Positions 35,331 through 44,564 of a stretch of DNA of 64,000 bases are shown here, in pieces. The position numbers and the translations under genes are program-made. Every line of letters starts with the position of its first letter. The stretch's first letter is position 1. This DNA is from Treponema ruminis (lineage in GTDB: Bacteria; Spirochaetota; Spirochaetia; Treponematales; Treponemataceae). The stretch is taken from the NCBI GenBank assembly GCA_017161305.1, contig CP031518.1, positions 1,488,001-1,552,000 on the forward strand, given 5' to 3'. The notes under the pieces are model-generated. The model ran no database searches. It was not told where the DNA came from and worked only from the letters and a program-made list of their open reading frames with translations.

Positions 35331-35365
35331 AAAAAAAAAAAGACCTTCGGAGCAAGTCCGAAGGT
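35331..35365 (-). terminator. Terminator of the acetolactate synthase gene
   Basis: On the minus strand ACCTTCGGA/TCCGAAGGT forms a perfect stem followed by a T-run of 11. The same stem sequence recurs at 48991-49014 after the RHS gene. Confidence 0.85.
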
Positions 35366-35389
35366 GACATATTTTCCAAGCTATTTGCC

Positions 35390-37147
35390 TTATCTAAGGG
35401 ATTCGATATTAAGTGAGCCGCCTTTTACAAAAGGAAGGACGTTTTCACAGCGGGCAATTCTTGTTCGGACGAAGACAGGTCCTTTTACAGAGAAAGCCTT
35501 TTTCTCCCAGTCAGGATCTGCATCAGCATCAATAGCCTTAATTCCAAAGCCCTCGGCGATTTTAAGCAAATCTGGATTTGAGGCGAAAGTGCTTGCTGAA
35601 TAATGCTTGTTGAAAAGATATTCCTGCTGCTGGCGGACCATGCCCAAAGCTCCGTTTTCAAGAACGATAACCGTTACATTGAGCTTGTTTTCGGCCATCG
35701 TAGCAAGTTCCTGAATGTTCATGAGGATTGATCCGTCACCGGAAATACAGATAATCCGCTTTTCAGGCTCAGCAAAAGCCGCTCCGAGAGCCGTAGGTAA
35801 TCCGAATCCCATTGTACCCAGAGAACCTGATGTAAGGAACTGGCGCGGGCGCTGAACGTCAAAATACTGGGCAGCCCACATCTGGTGCTGGCCGACATCA
35901 GTTGTAACGATGATATCATCGCCAGAAGGAAGATTCTGAATGAATTCGCGAGGATTCCGGAAGTTTGCTCCGTCCTTTTTACCGCAAGTTTTTGCACCAC
36001 AGCAGTCTGCGGCATTGCAACTCATTTCAAGCTCGATTTTTTCCTGCTTTTTGAGTTCTACGCAAGCCTTGAGCCACTGTGCGCGCTCGTTTTTATTTTC
36101 TGACAAATCAGCATTCTTGAGGGCGGAATTGATTTTTTCAAAGGCTTCCGCCGTATCAGAAACAAAGCTGATGCTGCTGGACAAGATTTTGTTGATTTCA
36201 GCGGCATCGATATCAATATGAATGATTTTAGCGTTGGGACAGAATCCGTTTGGAACGCCAGCGGCACGGTCATCAAAACGAGAGCCAGCCGCAATTACGA
36301 GATCGCTTTCATAAGCCGCCTTACCTGAAACAAAAGTTCCGTGCATGCCGACCATGCCAAGGAAAGACGGAGAGTCACGGCGGACAACGCCCAGGCCCAT
36401 AAGGCTTGAAATAACCGGGATATCGTAAACTTTGAGGAATTCGCGGATGCGCTCGCTGGCTTTTGGAGAATTACAACCACCACCGATATAAAGGACTGGC
36501 TTTTTAGCCTTTGAAAGCAGGCTGACAATATTATCGATTACAGCAGGAAGGTCTTCTGCCTTTGTTTTGTTGCGGACTGAGTGAGAAAGATATTCGTCAT
36601 AAATCCGCTTAAAAGAAGTGTCAAAATCCTCAGGAACCTCACAAAGCTCAGTCTGAACGTTTCGAGGAACATCGATAAGGACAGGACCAGGCCTTCCGCT
36701 CTCTGCAATGGCAAAAGCAAGGGGAACGGCTGTAAGAAGCTCCTTTGCGCTCTTTACCATGACAGAATGTTTTGTAATCGGGAAAGAAAGGCCGAAAGTG
36801 TCAGCTTCCTGAAAGGCGTCAGTGCCGATAAGATTTGTGTTTACCTGGCCGGTGAATGCAACAAGCGGAATTGAATCAGAGCGGGCATCAGCAACGGCTG
36901 TGAGAAGGTTCATTGCCCCCGGACCGCTGGTTGCCATACAGACGGCTGCCTTGCCTGTAACGCGGGCGACTCCCTGAGCCATAAAGCCTGCGGCCTGCTC
37001 CTGACGGACAAGAACATGCTTGAAATTTGAAACAAAAAGTTCGTTGTAAAGGGGAAGAATCATTCCGCCAGGAAGACCAAAGGCGACGTTTATTCCGTTC
37101 TGCCGCAAGAGATTTATTATAATCTGGGAACCGGTCAACTGAGCCAT
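35390..37147 (-). CDS. ilvB: Acetolactate synthase, large subunit
   Basis: Thiamine-diphosphate enzyme that makes acetolactate, the first step of valine/leucine synthesis. The 585-residue protein has the catalytic Glu in VLVRQEQAAGFMAQG (E50), the conserved FQEADTFGLSFPITKH, and the ThDP motif CISGDGSILMNIQELATMAE with the closing Asn. Around residues 373-390 there is an unusual cysteine-rich insert, CNAADCCGAKTCGKK. The regulatory small subunit (ilvN) is not adjacent. The ribosome site AAGGAAGG precedes the ATG; an orphan 5S rRNA lies upstream and a strong terminator follows. It could be the catabolic form, but the length and sequence favour the anabolic IlvB type. Confidence 0.94.
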   Translation of the reverse strand: MAQLTGSQIIINLLRQNGINVAFGLPGGMILPLYNELFVSNFKHVLVRQEQAAGFMAQGVARVTGKAAVCMATSGPGAMNLLTAVADARSDSIPLVAFTGQVNTNLIGTDAFQEADTFGLSFPITKHSVMVKSAKELLTAVPLAFAIAESGRPGPVLIDVPRNVQTELCEVPEDFDTSFKRIYDEYLSHSVRNKTKAEDLPAVIDNIVSLLSKAKKPVLYIGGGCNSPKASERIREFLKVYDIPVISSLMGLGVVRRDSPSFLGMVGMHGTFVSGKAAYESDLVIAAGSRFDDRAAGVPNGFCPNAKIIHIDIDAAEINKILSSSISFVSDTAEAFEKINSALKNADLSENKNERAQWLKACVELKKQEKIELEMSCNAADCCGAKTCGKKDGANFRNPREFIQNLPSGDDIIVTTDVGQHQMWAAQYFDVQRPRQFLTSGSLGTMGFGLPTALGAAFAEPEKRIICISGDGSILMNIQELATMAENKLNVTVIVLENGALGMVRQQQEYLFNKHYSASTFASNPDLLKIAEGFGIKAIDADADPDWEKKAFSVKGPVFVRTRIARCENVLPFVKGGSLNIESLR

Positions 37148-37191
37148 AAAAGCCTTCCTTATTTTATGAAAATGTATTTAAAACAAAAAAA

Positions 37192-37300
37192 GTTGGCAGC
37201 TCTCTACTTTCCCCCATCTCGGAGTATCATCGACGCAGAGGTGCTTGACTTCCGTGTTCGGAACGGGAACGGGTATGACCACCTCACTATGACCACCAAC
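37192..37300 (-). rRNA. rrf: 5S ribosomal RNA, not linked to 16S/23S
   Basis: On the minus strand the about 109-nt segment starts GTTGGTGGTCATAG and ends GCTGCCAAC. The end helices pair. The central parts CCCGTTCCGAACACGGAAGT and GATGATACTCCGAGATGGG are the standard 5S loops. A T7 run follows the 3' end. No 16S, 23S or tRNA gene is next to it. The exact ends may shift by one or two bases. Confidence 0.93.
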
Positions 37301-37309
37301 GAATAATAT

Positions 37310-37336
37310 ATTATAAAAAAGACTAAAAAGTGTCAA
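37310..37336 (-). promoter_or_regulatory. Promoter of the orphan 5S gene
   Basis: On the minus strand a perfect TTGACA (37336-37331) and a perfect TATAAT (37315-37310) are separated by 15 nt, ending only 9 nt before the 5S 5' end. The spacer is short, but both boxes are ideal. Confidence 0.65.
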
Positions 37337-37364
37337 TAGATTTCAGGCGATTTAACACTCTTTA

Positions 37365-38462
37365 TTATTTATGAATGTCGAGGTTGCGCTTGTTCCATGT
37401 TGACGGATTGTAAAGCTCAAGCTCGGTGATTTCCTTCCAGCGGTATTTGGGGAATGTCGGCGGGAAAAGCGGCTTGGGAGCCGGATGCCTACGCTTGTTG
37501 TTTTCTCCAACTGAATCGAGGAAATAGGCAGAAGTTTCCAGTGCGGTCCGGTCCTCACCCTCCGGGACTTTTACCAGATAAGGCTCTCCAAATGCTACAA
37601 TTCCGCCGTCAGAATCATAGGCTGCGTTTTTGTCAAATTTCGTTGATTTCTGGATATTGCGGATTTTGCTACTTCTGCCTGTCGTACACTGGTAGACAGA
37701 GCTTCCGATCCGAAGATATTTGTCCACAGAAAAGACCTTGTCACCGTCAGTAAAGCTTGCCTTGGCGTAGGAATAATCCATCTCGGAAAGCCAGTAGCGG
37801 ATTCGGTATACTTCGCCCTCGCCGCCCATGAAATATGAAATAACTTCCTTTTTGAAAATCGGACTTGAAATCATGATTCCGTTTGCATTTGAAGCGGCAC
37901 GATAAAATCCGTCTGAATCAGATTTTTCCGAAAGTTCCCCGCCCTTCCTTAAATCCGTTACCTGGGCGCTGTCCTTAATCAGAAAATCCATGTAAATTTT
38001 TCCGTCAATTATGCAGATTGGAACAAGAACCGGATCTTTTTCGTGAGGATATTTGATTGAAAGCTCGTAGACTCCAGCATTTTTTGAAGGATTTTCAACA
38101 ATAGTTCTGTACTGAATCTGAATATCCTCGGCCGGAGATTTTGTCGTATTGTTTCGGTCGCGGGACTTTATTTCTGAAAAGGAAGCCGGTTCCGCAGCCC
38201 TGTCATTGTACCACTGATAAAAAACGCGAAGGACAAGAGCAAATTCATTTTTATTGGAGAACATGACCAGCCGGTCCGCCCCCTGCCAGATTCCCTGAAG
38301 GAGCTCGGGAACATTTTCAAAAAGGACTCTCTCAGTCACGGGAGGAAGAGAATCAGCTTCATTACGCACGGAAACAATTCCCTGGCTGCTTCGAGTGGTC
38401 TGTGCATTGAGACTTGCAAAGGAAAGAACTGTCGAAATCAATAAAAAAACTCTTCTCTTCAT
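37365..38462 (-). CDS. Secreted protein of unknown function
   Basis: A 365-residue protein with a signal peptide (MKRRVFLLISTVLSFASLNAQ), no lipobox. It is beta-rich throughout with many aromatic residues (LRVFYQWYND; VYRIRYWLSEMDYSYAKASF; VDKYLRIGSSVYQCTTGRSSK), which suggests a periplasmic or outer-membrane-associated protein. I do not recognise the family. It follows signal peptidase I on the same strand by 20 nt, so they may share an mRNA. The product would be exported through the general pathway. Confidence 0.7.
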   Translation of the reverse strand: MKRRVFLLISTVLSFASLNAQTTRSSQGIVSVRNEADSLPPVTERVLFENVPELLQGIWQGADRLVMFSNKNEFALVLRVFYQWYNDRAAEPASFSEIKSRDRNNTTKSPAEDIQIQYRTIVENPSKNAGVYELSIKYPHEKDPVLVPICIIDGKIYMDFLIKDSAQVTDLRKGGELSEKSDSDGFYRAASNANGIMISSPIFKKEVISYFMGGEGEVYRIRYWLSEMDYSYAKASFTDGDKVFSVDKYLRIGSSVYQCTTGRSSKIRNIQKSTKFDKNAAYDSDGGIVAFGEPYLVKVPEGEDRTALETSAYFLDSVGENNKRRHPAPKPLFPPTFPKYRWKEITELELYNPSTWNKRNLDIHK

Positions 38463-38482
38463 ATTAAACTTTCCGATAAACT

Positions 38483-40246
38483 TTACTTCCCGGTGTGTCC
38501 CGGTCTTCCAGCCCTTGAAAGCGGCCAGAATCTGTAGGATGTCGTTCCAAGCATGCGGCTTCGGTTGACGAACTGAGGCTGCATGTCAGTTGTATATGTT
38601 ACACTGTAATTATCGGCAGGAGAAAGCTTGGTGTTCCATCTTTCGTAGGAATGGCGCATATCAAGCGAGTTGAAGCGGTTGTCGCCCATCATGAAGTAGC
38701 AGTTTTTGGGAATGTAGCGCGGAGAGCCGTCATCAGCATTTGAAGGGAAAACCGGCATGTTGCGCTGGTCAAGAAGCATACAATATGTAAAGAGTTTTTG
38801 AGCCTCAGTCATGTAAGAATTACGAAGGGAATCGTTCATAAAATCTTCATCAGAAAGGCCCGAAAGATAAAGGTCAGAATTTCGGACGACGATTTTACCG
38901 GCAAGGACTTTAATCATGAGATTGAGGCGGTAATTGGCTTCAGCATACAAGTCACCGGCAAAATCAGGATTTTTGTCACACCAGTCGGTCATAAATGAAT
39001 TGAACCAGTCAGCTCCGTTTTCGGTAGTGAGCAGAGTGGCCGCAAGATAATTTGAGTTTATGAAAAGCGAATAGACATTGAGCTGCTCTTCGTTGAAAGA
39101 AATCGTACCTTTTTTGGAAGTCGTGAGTTTTTTATAGTTCGATGCAAAATTTTCGGCAAGTTTTTTACATTCTGCGCGAGTTTCTTCTATATTTAGATTG
39201 CGTCTGGCTTCCTCGGTCTCAAGCATCTGGGCATAATCAGAATCAGAAAGAGGAAAATCCCGGATTTCATTTTTGAGGCTTGGCTTGACCGCATTCAGAT
39301 TCCAGGTTGCCCAGGTTGAATCAGAATCAACAGGCTTGAATTCTGGAGAATCTTTCGTGCGTGCATAGAGGATTCCGTCCTGCATCATAAGCTGCTCGCC
39401 CTCAACGCCGCAAACACGCTTTACGAGAGGGTCAGCCTTTTGATTTCCGCTCTCATCGACATTGAGATTGACTTTTGTGAGGGTGCACATGTAAACGAGC
39501 TGGGAAAGGAAGGTGCGGACTTCTGATTTTCGGTCATTTGAGTAATGGGGATTGCGGAAAACGACGATGTCACCGCGGTTATATTTTTTGATATATGGAA
39601 GACCAACATCAGAAAGCGGGAATTTTGGTCCGCTCAGAGTTTTAAAGACTACGACACGGTCTTTGATAAGGAATTCCGGGACCATTGACTCCGAAGGAAT
39701 CTCATAAAGCTGGACAATGAAAATATTTAAAAGAAGAACCATGAAGACGGCCTGAACCAGAGCGTCCACCCAGCTCAAAATTTCACGAAGGGTCGATTTT
39801 ACAAGGGAGCGGTTTTTAGGATTTTTACGCTCAGCCTTTTGTTCCTCAAGGAAATTGGCCCAGGATTTATCAACCTTTGAAATATATTTGGGATTCAAAA
39901 AATGGAGGATTACAAGTGCCACAGCAGAAGCAAGAATCCAGAGAAAGACGGAAATCAAATCAAGGGCGAAAGGAGTGCCCTTATCGCCTGCCCGCCTGAA
40001 AACAAAAGCGACAAGCAGAACGTAAGGAAGATACTGGAGAAGTTCCCTAAAAACAGCGATAAAAGCAAGATTGTCGTCCAGGAAAAGTTTTTTTATTGAA
40101 AAGAAAGCCAGGGCCGCCGTAAAAAGAAGCGAAAGAGGCAGGGCAATAAGCGAAATATCAGCATTAAAAGAAATTAAAGTCAAAGAAAAAAGTGCGGAAA
40201 CTCCGGCACAAAAAATTGCAAGCAAAGAAAGTCTTTTTGTATTCAT
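38483..40246 (-). CDS. lepB: Signal peptidase I, enlarged
   Basis: Membrane protease that removes signal peptides. The catalytic Ser lies in YEIPSESMVPEFLIKDRVVV and the Lys dyad in PLVKRVCGVEGEQLMM; the C-terminal box is YFMMGDNRFNSLDMRHSYERW. The 587-residue length is about twice that of usual enzymes: three or four N-terminal membrane helices (about 1-130) and a large insert between the Lys motif and the GDNR box (about 300-490), rich in charged residues. I started at the ATG at 40246, where MNTKRLSLLAIFCAG begins a membrane segment; the open frame extends upstream to a GTG/ATG-poor stretch at 40339. The role of the insert is unknown. Confidence 0.9.
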   Translation of the reverse strand: MNTKRLSLLAIFCAGVSALFSLTLISFNADISLIALPLSLLFTAALAFFSIKKLFLDDNLAFIAVFRELLQYLPYVLLVAFVFRRAGDKGTPFALDLISVFLWILASAVALVILHFLNPKYISKVDKSWANFLEEQKAERKNPKNRSLVKSTLREILSWVDALVQAVFMVLLLNIFIVQLYEIPSESMVPEFLIKDRVVVFKTLSGPKFPLSDVGLPYIKKYNRGDIVVFRNPHYSNDRKSEVRTFLSQLVYMCTLTKVNLNVDESGNQKADPLVKRVCGVEGEQLMMQDGILYARTKDSPEFKPVDSDSTWATWNLNAVKPSLKNEIRDFPLSDSDYAQMLETEEARRNLNIEETRAECKKLAENFASNYKKLTTSKKGTISFNEEQLNVYSLFINSNYLAATLLTTENGADWFNSFMTDWCDKNPDFAGDLYAEANYRLNLMIKVLAGKIVVRNSDLYLSGLSDEDFMNDSLRNSYMTEAQKLFTYCMLLDQRNMPVFPSNADDGSPRYIPKNCYFMMGDNRFNSLDMRHSYERWNTKLSPADNYSVTYTTDMQPQFVNRSRMLGTTSYRFWPLSRAGRPGHTGK

Positions 40247-40471
40247 AAAAAAATTATAGCAGATAAACGAAAAATTGAAAACGGGAAATTGAAAGTTAGG
40301 CATGGGGGAATTTAACCGGATTTTTTTCGCAAGGCCCATTTTTTTTTGTAATTTTCTGACTTTCTTTCATTTGCATTACCCAAAACGCACTTTTAAAGAC
40401 AATTAATATGTGTAGAAAGAAAACGGCTGAGATGCCGTGAAAAACTACGCAGATTATTCAAAGGAGTTCGT

Positions 40472-41488
40472 ATGAAAAAGAAAACAAAGGCAATCAAGAA
40501 GAATCGAACGAAAATGCAGGAGAAGATGGCTAAAATAAAATCAACTACCCTGCCGGGAATTGACGCGACGAAAAGGACATTTCGTGACACTCTCTTCCGC
40601 TCGATTTACAGCGGAAAGGACGACCGGAGCAAACGCTGGCTTTTGTCATTGTATAACGCACTTAGTGACAAGAATTATACCGATATTTCCGCGCTCGAAA
40701 TCACCACGATTGATGACGTCATCTACGTCACCATGAAGAACGACTTGTCCTTCCTGATAAACTCAGAAATGCACCTCTTTGAGCAGCAGTCCACGGTAAA
40801 TCCAAATATGCCACTCAGGGGACTGATTTACTTCTCCCAGCTTTACCAGAAGGAAGTCGCCAAGCGTAATCTGGACATTTTCGGCCGGGCAAGAATCAAG
40901 ATTCCTTCCCCTAAGTTTGTCGTCTTTTACAACGGAAAGCAGGAACAGGAAGACATCGTAAAATACAGGCTTTCCGATTTGTTCGAAGTTAAAGATGAAA
41001 GCGGTGAGTTCGAATGGACGGCAACTGTAATCAACATCAACAAAAATCACAACGAAAGTCTTCAAAAAAAATGCGAGTCGTTGTATCATTATTGTGTCTT
41101 CGTTGACCGGGTAAAGGCGAACCTCGACAAGAGAATGGAGCCGGAGAAAGCAATCAACGAGGCCGTGGACTTTGCCATTAAAGGCAATTTTCTAGAGGGC
41201 TATTTCAAGGAGCAGCGGATGAATATTGTCGGAAACCTTCTCACAGAATTCAATCAGGAAGACTATGACCGTAACCGCCGTGCCGAAGGCTACGAGGATG
41301 GCTATGACGACGGCGTAGTTTATGGCAAAGAGCTTGGTCGAAGTGAAGGTGAACGAAAGGCTGCCATTGCCAACGCGAAGAACTTGCTCATTGAAACTGA
41401 TTTATCCCCAGAGAAAATTGCAAAGTGTTGTTCCCTGCCGCTGGAACAGGTGCTGGCACTCAAGGACGAAATCTTAATTATGCATTAA
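40472..41488 (+). CDS. Rpn/PD-(D/E)XK family nuclease-transposase
   Basis: A 338-residue member of the Rpn (recombination-promoting nuclease) group often named PD-(D/E)XK nuclease transposase. After a Lys-rich start it has FRDTLFRSIYSG and the family blocks EMHLFEQQSTVNPNMPLRGLIYFSQLY (given here as two parts, about 98-124), where the Glu and Gln belong to the nuclease site, then KFVVFYNGK. The C-terminus holds GYEDGYDDGVVYGKELGRSEG, typical of these proteins. AAAGGAG lies before the ATG. No terminal inverted repeats are visible. A 50-nt copy of its own interior lies just downstream. Confidence 0.85.
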   Translation: MKKKTKAIKKNRTKMQEKMAKIKSTTLPGIDATKRTFRDTLFRSIYSGKDDRSKRWLLSLYNALSDKNYTDISALEITTIDDVIYVTMKNDLSFLINSEMHLFEQQSTVNPNMPLRGLIYFSQLYQKEVAKRNLDIFGRARIKIPSPKFVVFYNGKQEQEDIVKYRLSDLFEVKDESGEFEWTATVININKNHNESLQKKCESLYHYCVFVDRVKANLDKRMEPEKAINEAVDFAIKGNFLEGYFKEQRMNIVGNLLTEFNQEDYDRNRRAEGYEDGYDDGVVYGKELGRSEGERKAAIANAKNLLIETDLSPEKIAKCCSLPLEQVLALKDEILIMH

Positions 41489-41497
41489 CAAAAAACT

Positions 41498-41519
41498 CTC
41501 CTGCGGCTATGCGCAGGAG
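41498..41519 (-). terminator. Hairpin terminator (minus strand)
   Basis: A perfect stem CTCCTGCG/CGCAGGAG with a 6-nt loop is followed on the minus strand by AG and T6. It would stop transcripts coming from the lipoprotein gene at 41713. Confidence 0.65.
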
Positions 41520-41570
41520 GGCAATTTTCTCGAGGGCTATTTTAAGGAGCAGCGGATGAATATTGTCGAA
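41520..41570 (+). pseudogene. Fragment of the Rpn nuclease gene
   Basis: About 50 nt repeat the interior of the neighbouring nuclease gene (41183-41233) with two mismatches. The segment corresponds to residues around FLEGYFKEQRMNIVG. It is a leftover of a second copy or of a local duplication. Confidence 0.75.
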
Positions 41571-41712
41571 AGCTGCGACACGGGCCTGGCTTGATAACCG
41601 GGCAAGTGCCCCGGTTCTTTTAGCAGCACCCGGGGGGATGACCGCCCCCTGACGTGATGACCAGGGAAACTTCTGGGGTGACGACTGGGGGCTCGCCATG
41701 CTCGTAAACTGC
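41571..41712. other. GC-rich remnant DNA without a gene
   Basis: This stretch is richer in G and C than its surroundings. It holds a short stem ACCGGG(caagtg)CCCGGT-like hairpin and, on the plus strand, a frame reading GNFWGDDWG, similar in style to the Asp/Trp-rich start of the RHS protein at 54.5 kb. It has no start or full frame, so I treat it as debris. Confidence 0.35.
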
Positions 41713-44381
41713 TTACTCTACTTCACCATAATTCTTACCCTGATTACCAGCTCTTTCCCATCTTGCATTTTCAGAAGGAGCAAGAGTACTTTCAAAACTT
41801 GCACTTAAATTATTAAGCTTAATAGAATCACTCTTATAAACATTAGAATGAACACCTAAAGAATAATCTTTTAAATTATTTGCTTGAGATTGAGTAACAG
41901 TATCCTTTAATTCAATATTAGCTGAATCAACAATTGTTTCATGTGATACTTTGTGTAATATAATTTTTGAACGTGCCCCAGCATCAATCACAGATGGAGC
42001 ATCTTTTTCAAATTCAATAACACCTTCTGCTCTCCCCCCAAAAGTAATACCACTCATATCCGTATCAAATCTAACATTTGTATTATTACTTCTCAAATTA
42101 TTTTCTTCTGTTTTATTAGTACCAGTAACAAGAACATTTTTTAACTGAAACTTCGTTAATAAAGCGGCATTAATATCAAGAGCATAAGGCACAGCACCAT
42201 GCTCTCCATTTTCCCTATACATAGGAAGGCCTCCAAGCTCTTCACTACCATCAAACACAAAAGATGATAAAGAATCCTTAATAGAAAACTTTCCAACACT
42301 TGAATCTTCTGAATAATACTTTTCAATAATCTTATCAATTTTTGAGCCGTATAGGTTATAGCCTCCAATAGAGCCGTTATACTCTACTTTCTCATCTGTA
42401 TTAACAGAAGTATACTCCAAATTTCTTATTGTAGGAAGCTTCGAGTTATCTGTATTCTTAACAAATGTTAAGTAAATAGCAGAAATACTCTCAAAACCTC
42501 TAACTTCACCAGACATAGTTGTTGATGCCAAGTTTGTATATTCAACATTTCCTTCAATACCACCTTTATAGGTTCCTGTTAAATTATAGTTTGCAGGCAT
42601 TGTAACTTTACCCTTTTTATTTGCATCAGTAAACTTAACAGATAACATTCTAGTCTCATTAGCATAATATGGATCTTCCTGTAATTTATAAGCAACAATT
42701 TCAACCCCTGGGATAAACTCTTTTGACCCTTTTCCACCAACAGGAACATCAGCCAATACAGATGCAGGATCAACCATTGCTTCCATCAACACGACATTAT
42801 CCTTTTCCCTTGCACTGTTATTATAGTAAGACCCGCAGTTTGTCTCCGGAATCCTTGTCATATCAAGGCTGAAGCATTTCACAGAGTCAGGAACCTTCTT
42901 TGGCCACTCAACGCTCCTTGTCACACGGTTGGAATCTTCATAGTAATAGGAATCGAATTTCACCTCAACGTCATTCCTTCGGCTCACCAGGGTCATAAGG
43001 TCAACTTCCTCCGCACCTTCGGGAATCGTGAAGCTTACCTTCCTGCACTTCCTCCAGTTTGTTGACTCAAAAAGCTCCCTCCACTCCGAGTCTGAAAGGC
43101 CCAGGCTGATTTCAGGGTCCGCGTACATTGATGCCGTAAAGCTCACGCTGTACTCCTTGCTGCCCCAGTAGAAGGTGACCGTGACCTTCCTTTCGCTCTC
43201 CCCGCTTCCTTCGGCAAAGGCGACGTTAAATCCGTTGGAGAAGTCCTCTACAAACCTGTCTTCAGAGTCATAGAGCTCGACGCAGAATGAGTTGTAGTAG
43301 TAGCCTCGGACGTATGCTTCTATATCATCATCATTGTTGAATGCCCGGTCCTCAAGGGCCTTTAGCGTCGCTTCGGATATTCTTGCGGTCAGGGGGCCTG
43401 TATAGACAGGTCCGCCTGAGCCCTCAATCAGCTCGAGGCCGCTGAGCTTCTCAAGGCACCAGTCAGCGTCATCCTTGAGGTAGGAAAGCCTTGCGCCTGC
43501 GGTCACCAGCTCATTGCCTGCCAAGCCAAGCCTAGTTCGTGCAGAGTCGAGGGAATCCGCAGCCTGGACAAGCGAGGACTCAAGGGAAGCCTGCTCGCTT
43601 TTTGCGGCGGCCACATTAGTCTTTATGTCTTCGAGCTTATAGGTCTTGTTTAGGATGAAGTTGTCCTTGAAATCTGAGACTGCGTTTTTTGCAAGAGACA
43701 GGACCTTGTCGTACTCGGGCCGGGAAAGGTTTCCGGAAAGCGCCCCGTATGCCGTCTCCGCTTCCGAGCAGGCGTCAAAGGCCGTGCAGTAGTCTTCGTA
43801 TGCCTTTGAGTAGTCGCCGTCATAGAAGGAATCATACTTTTCGACGGCTCCCTTCGCGTCATCATAAGAAGCCACATAGACGTCGTAATTCAGATAGTCG
43901 TTGCCGCTCTCGCTGAGGTTTTCCTTCTTCTCTCCGAGCGTGAATGATGCTTTTCCGGCTTTTGAAAGCTTCTCTGCCGGGTCTGCCTCCCTTTCGGCTG
44001 CAGAAACAGTCTTGAGCCCGGCGTCGCTTATTGTAACAGCGATTTGAGAGAGCATGTACCTATAGGCCGTGACTCCGGCTTCCGAAGTGTGACGGCCGAG
44101 GATTTCTTCGATTTTGTAAAGGCTTTTAAGGCAGTCAGAAAGGCTTTCTGATGTGAGTGATGAAATGACTGATTTTTCTTCAGTGGTTAAAGTGTCAGGA
44201 TAGGAGAGCTCAGTTCCGCTGCCTCCGGCTCCGCCAGCTCCCGTATTTTCCGCAGGACCGTCAGAAGAGTCCGACCCGCAGGACAAAAGGCAAAATGAAA
44301 ATAAGGAAAGGAAAAGGACTATAAGCCCCCTAGAAATTACCCCCCCCCTTTGTATACTTGTTTTAAATGCAGATTCATCAT
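41713..44381 (-). CDS. Large lipoprotein, frame interrupted by poly-G tract (phase-variable?)
   Basis: A strong start, ATGATG at 44381-44376 with GAGG 5 nt before it, reads MMNLHLKQVYKGGG and then stops, because nine G's precede TAA. The other frame, open from this tract on, encodes a signal peptide (GLIVLFLSLFSFCLLSC) and an 857-plus residue mature lipoprotein. One more G would join them into about 889 residues. The N-terminal half is helical with coiled-coil stretches; the C-terminal half is beta-rich. No family is recognised. The DNA is GC-rich up to about 42830 and AT-rich after it. A TTG at 44286 is in frame but lies inside the signal peptide. Confidence 0.65.
44340..44348 (-). repeat. 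Homopolymeric G9 tract
   Basis: Nine C's on the plus strand (G9 on the minus strand) lie between the probable start codon and the lipoprotein signal peptide. The tract length sets the frame: 9 is out of frame, 7 or 10 would be in frame. Confidence 0.9.
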
Positions 44382-44564
44382 GAAAACCTCACTTTTATGT
44401 TCTGAGTTAATTATAAATCAGCGGACACATTAAAACAAGTGAAAAAAAAGAATGTAAAAATTAACTGAAATAAACATTAAATGAAGATTAAGAAAAAATA
44501 ATAGACAAAAAAGTCATAAAGTGGTAGAATTTTGTTAACATACTATAACTTTTAGGAAGAAGAT

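Noticed and set aside
37148..37191. A T-box or attenuator before ilvB
   Set aside because: The gap to the 5S gene is only 44 nt and shows no leader peptide, antiterminator or T-box sequence.
41478..41699. A 73-codon minus-strand frame after the Rpn nuclease gene
   Set aside because: It crosses the terminator and the duplicated nuclease fragment, so it is a chance frame in debris.
41571..41712. A partial Asp/Trp-rich gene like the RHS start (GNFWGDDWG)
   Set aside because: Only nine residues match in style, with stops on both sides; too short to call a pseudogene.
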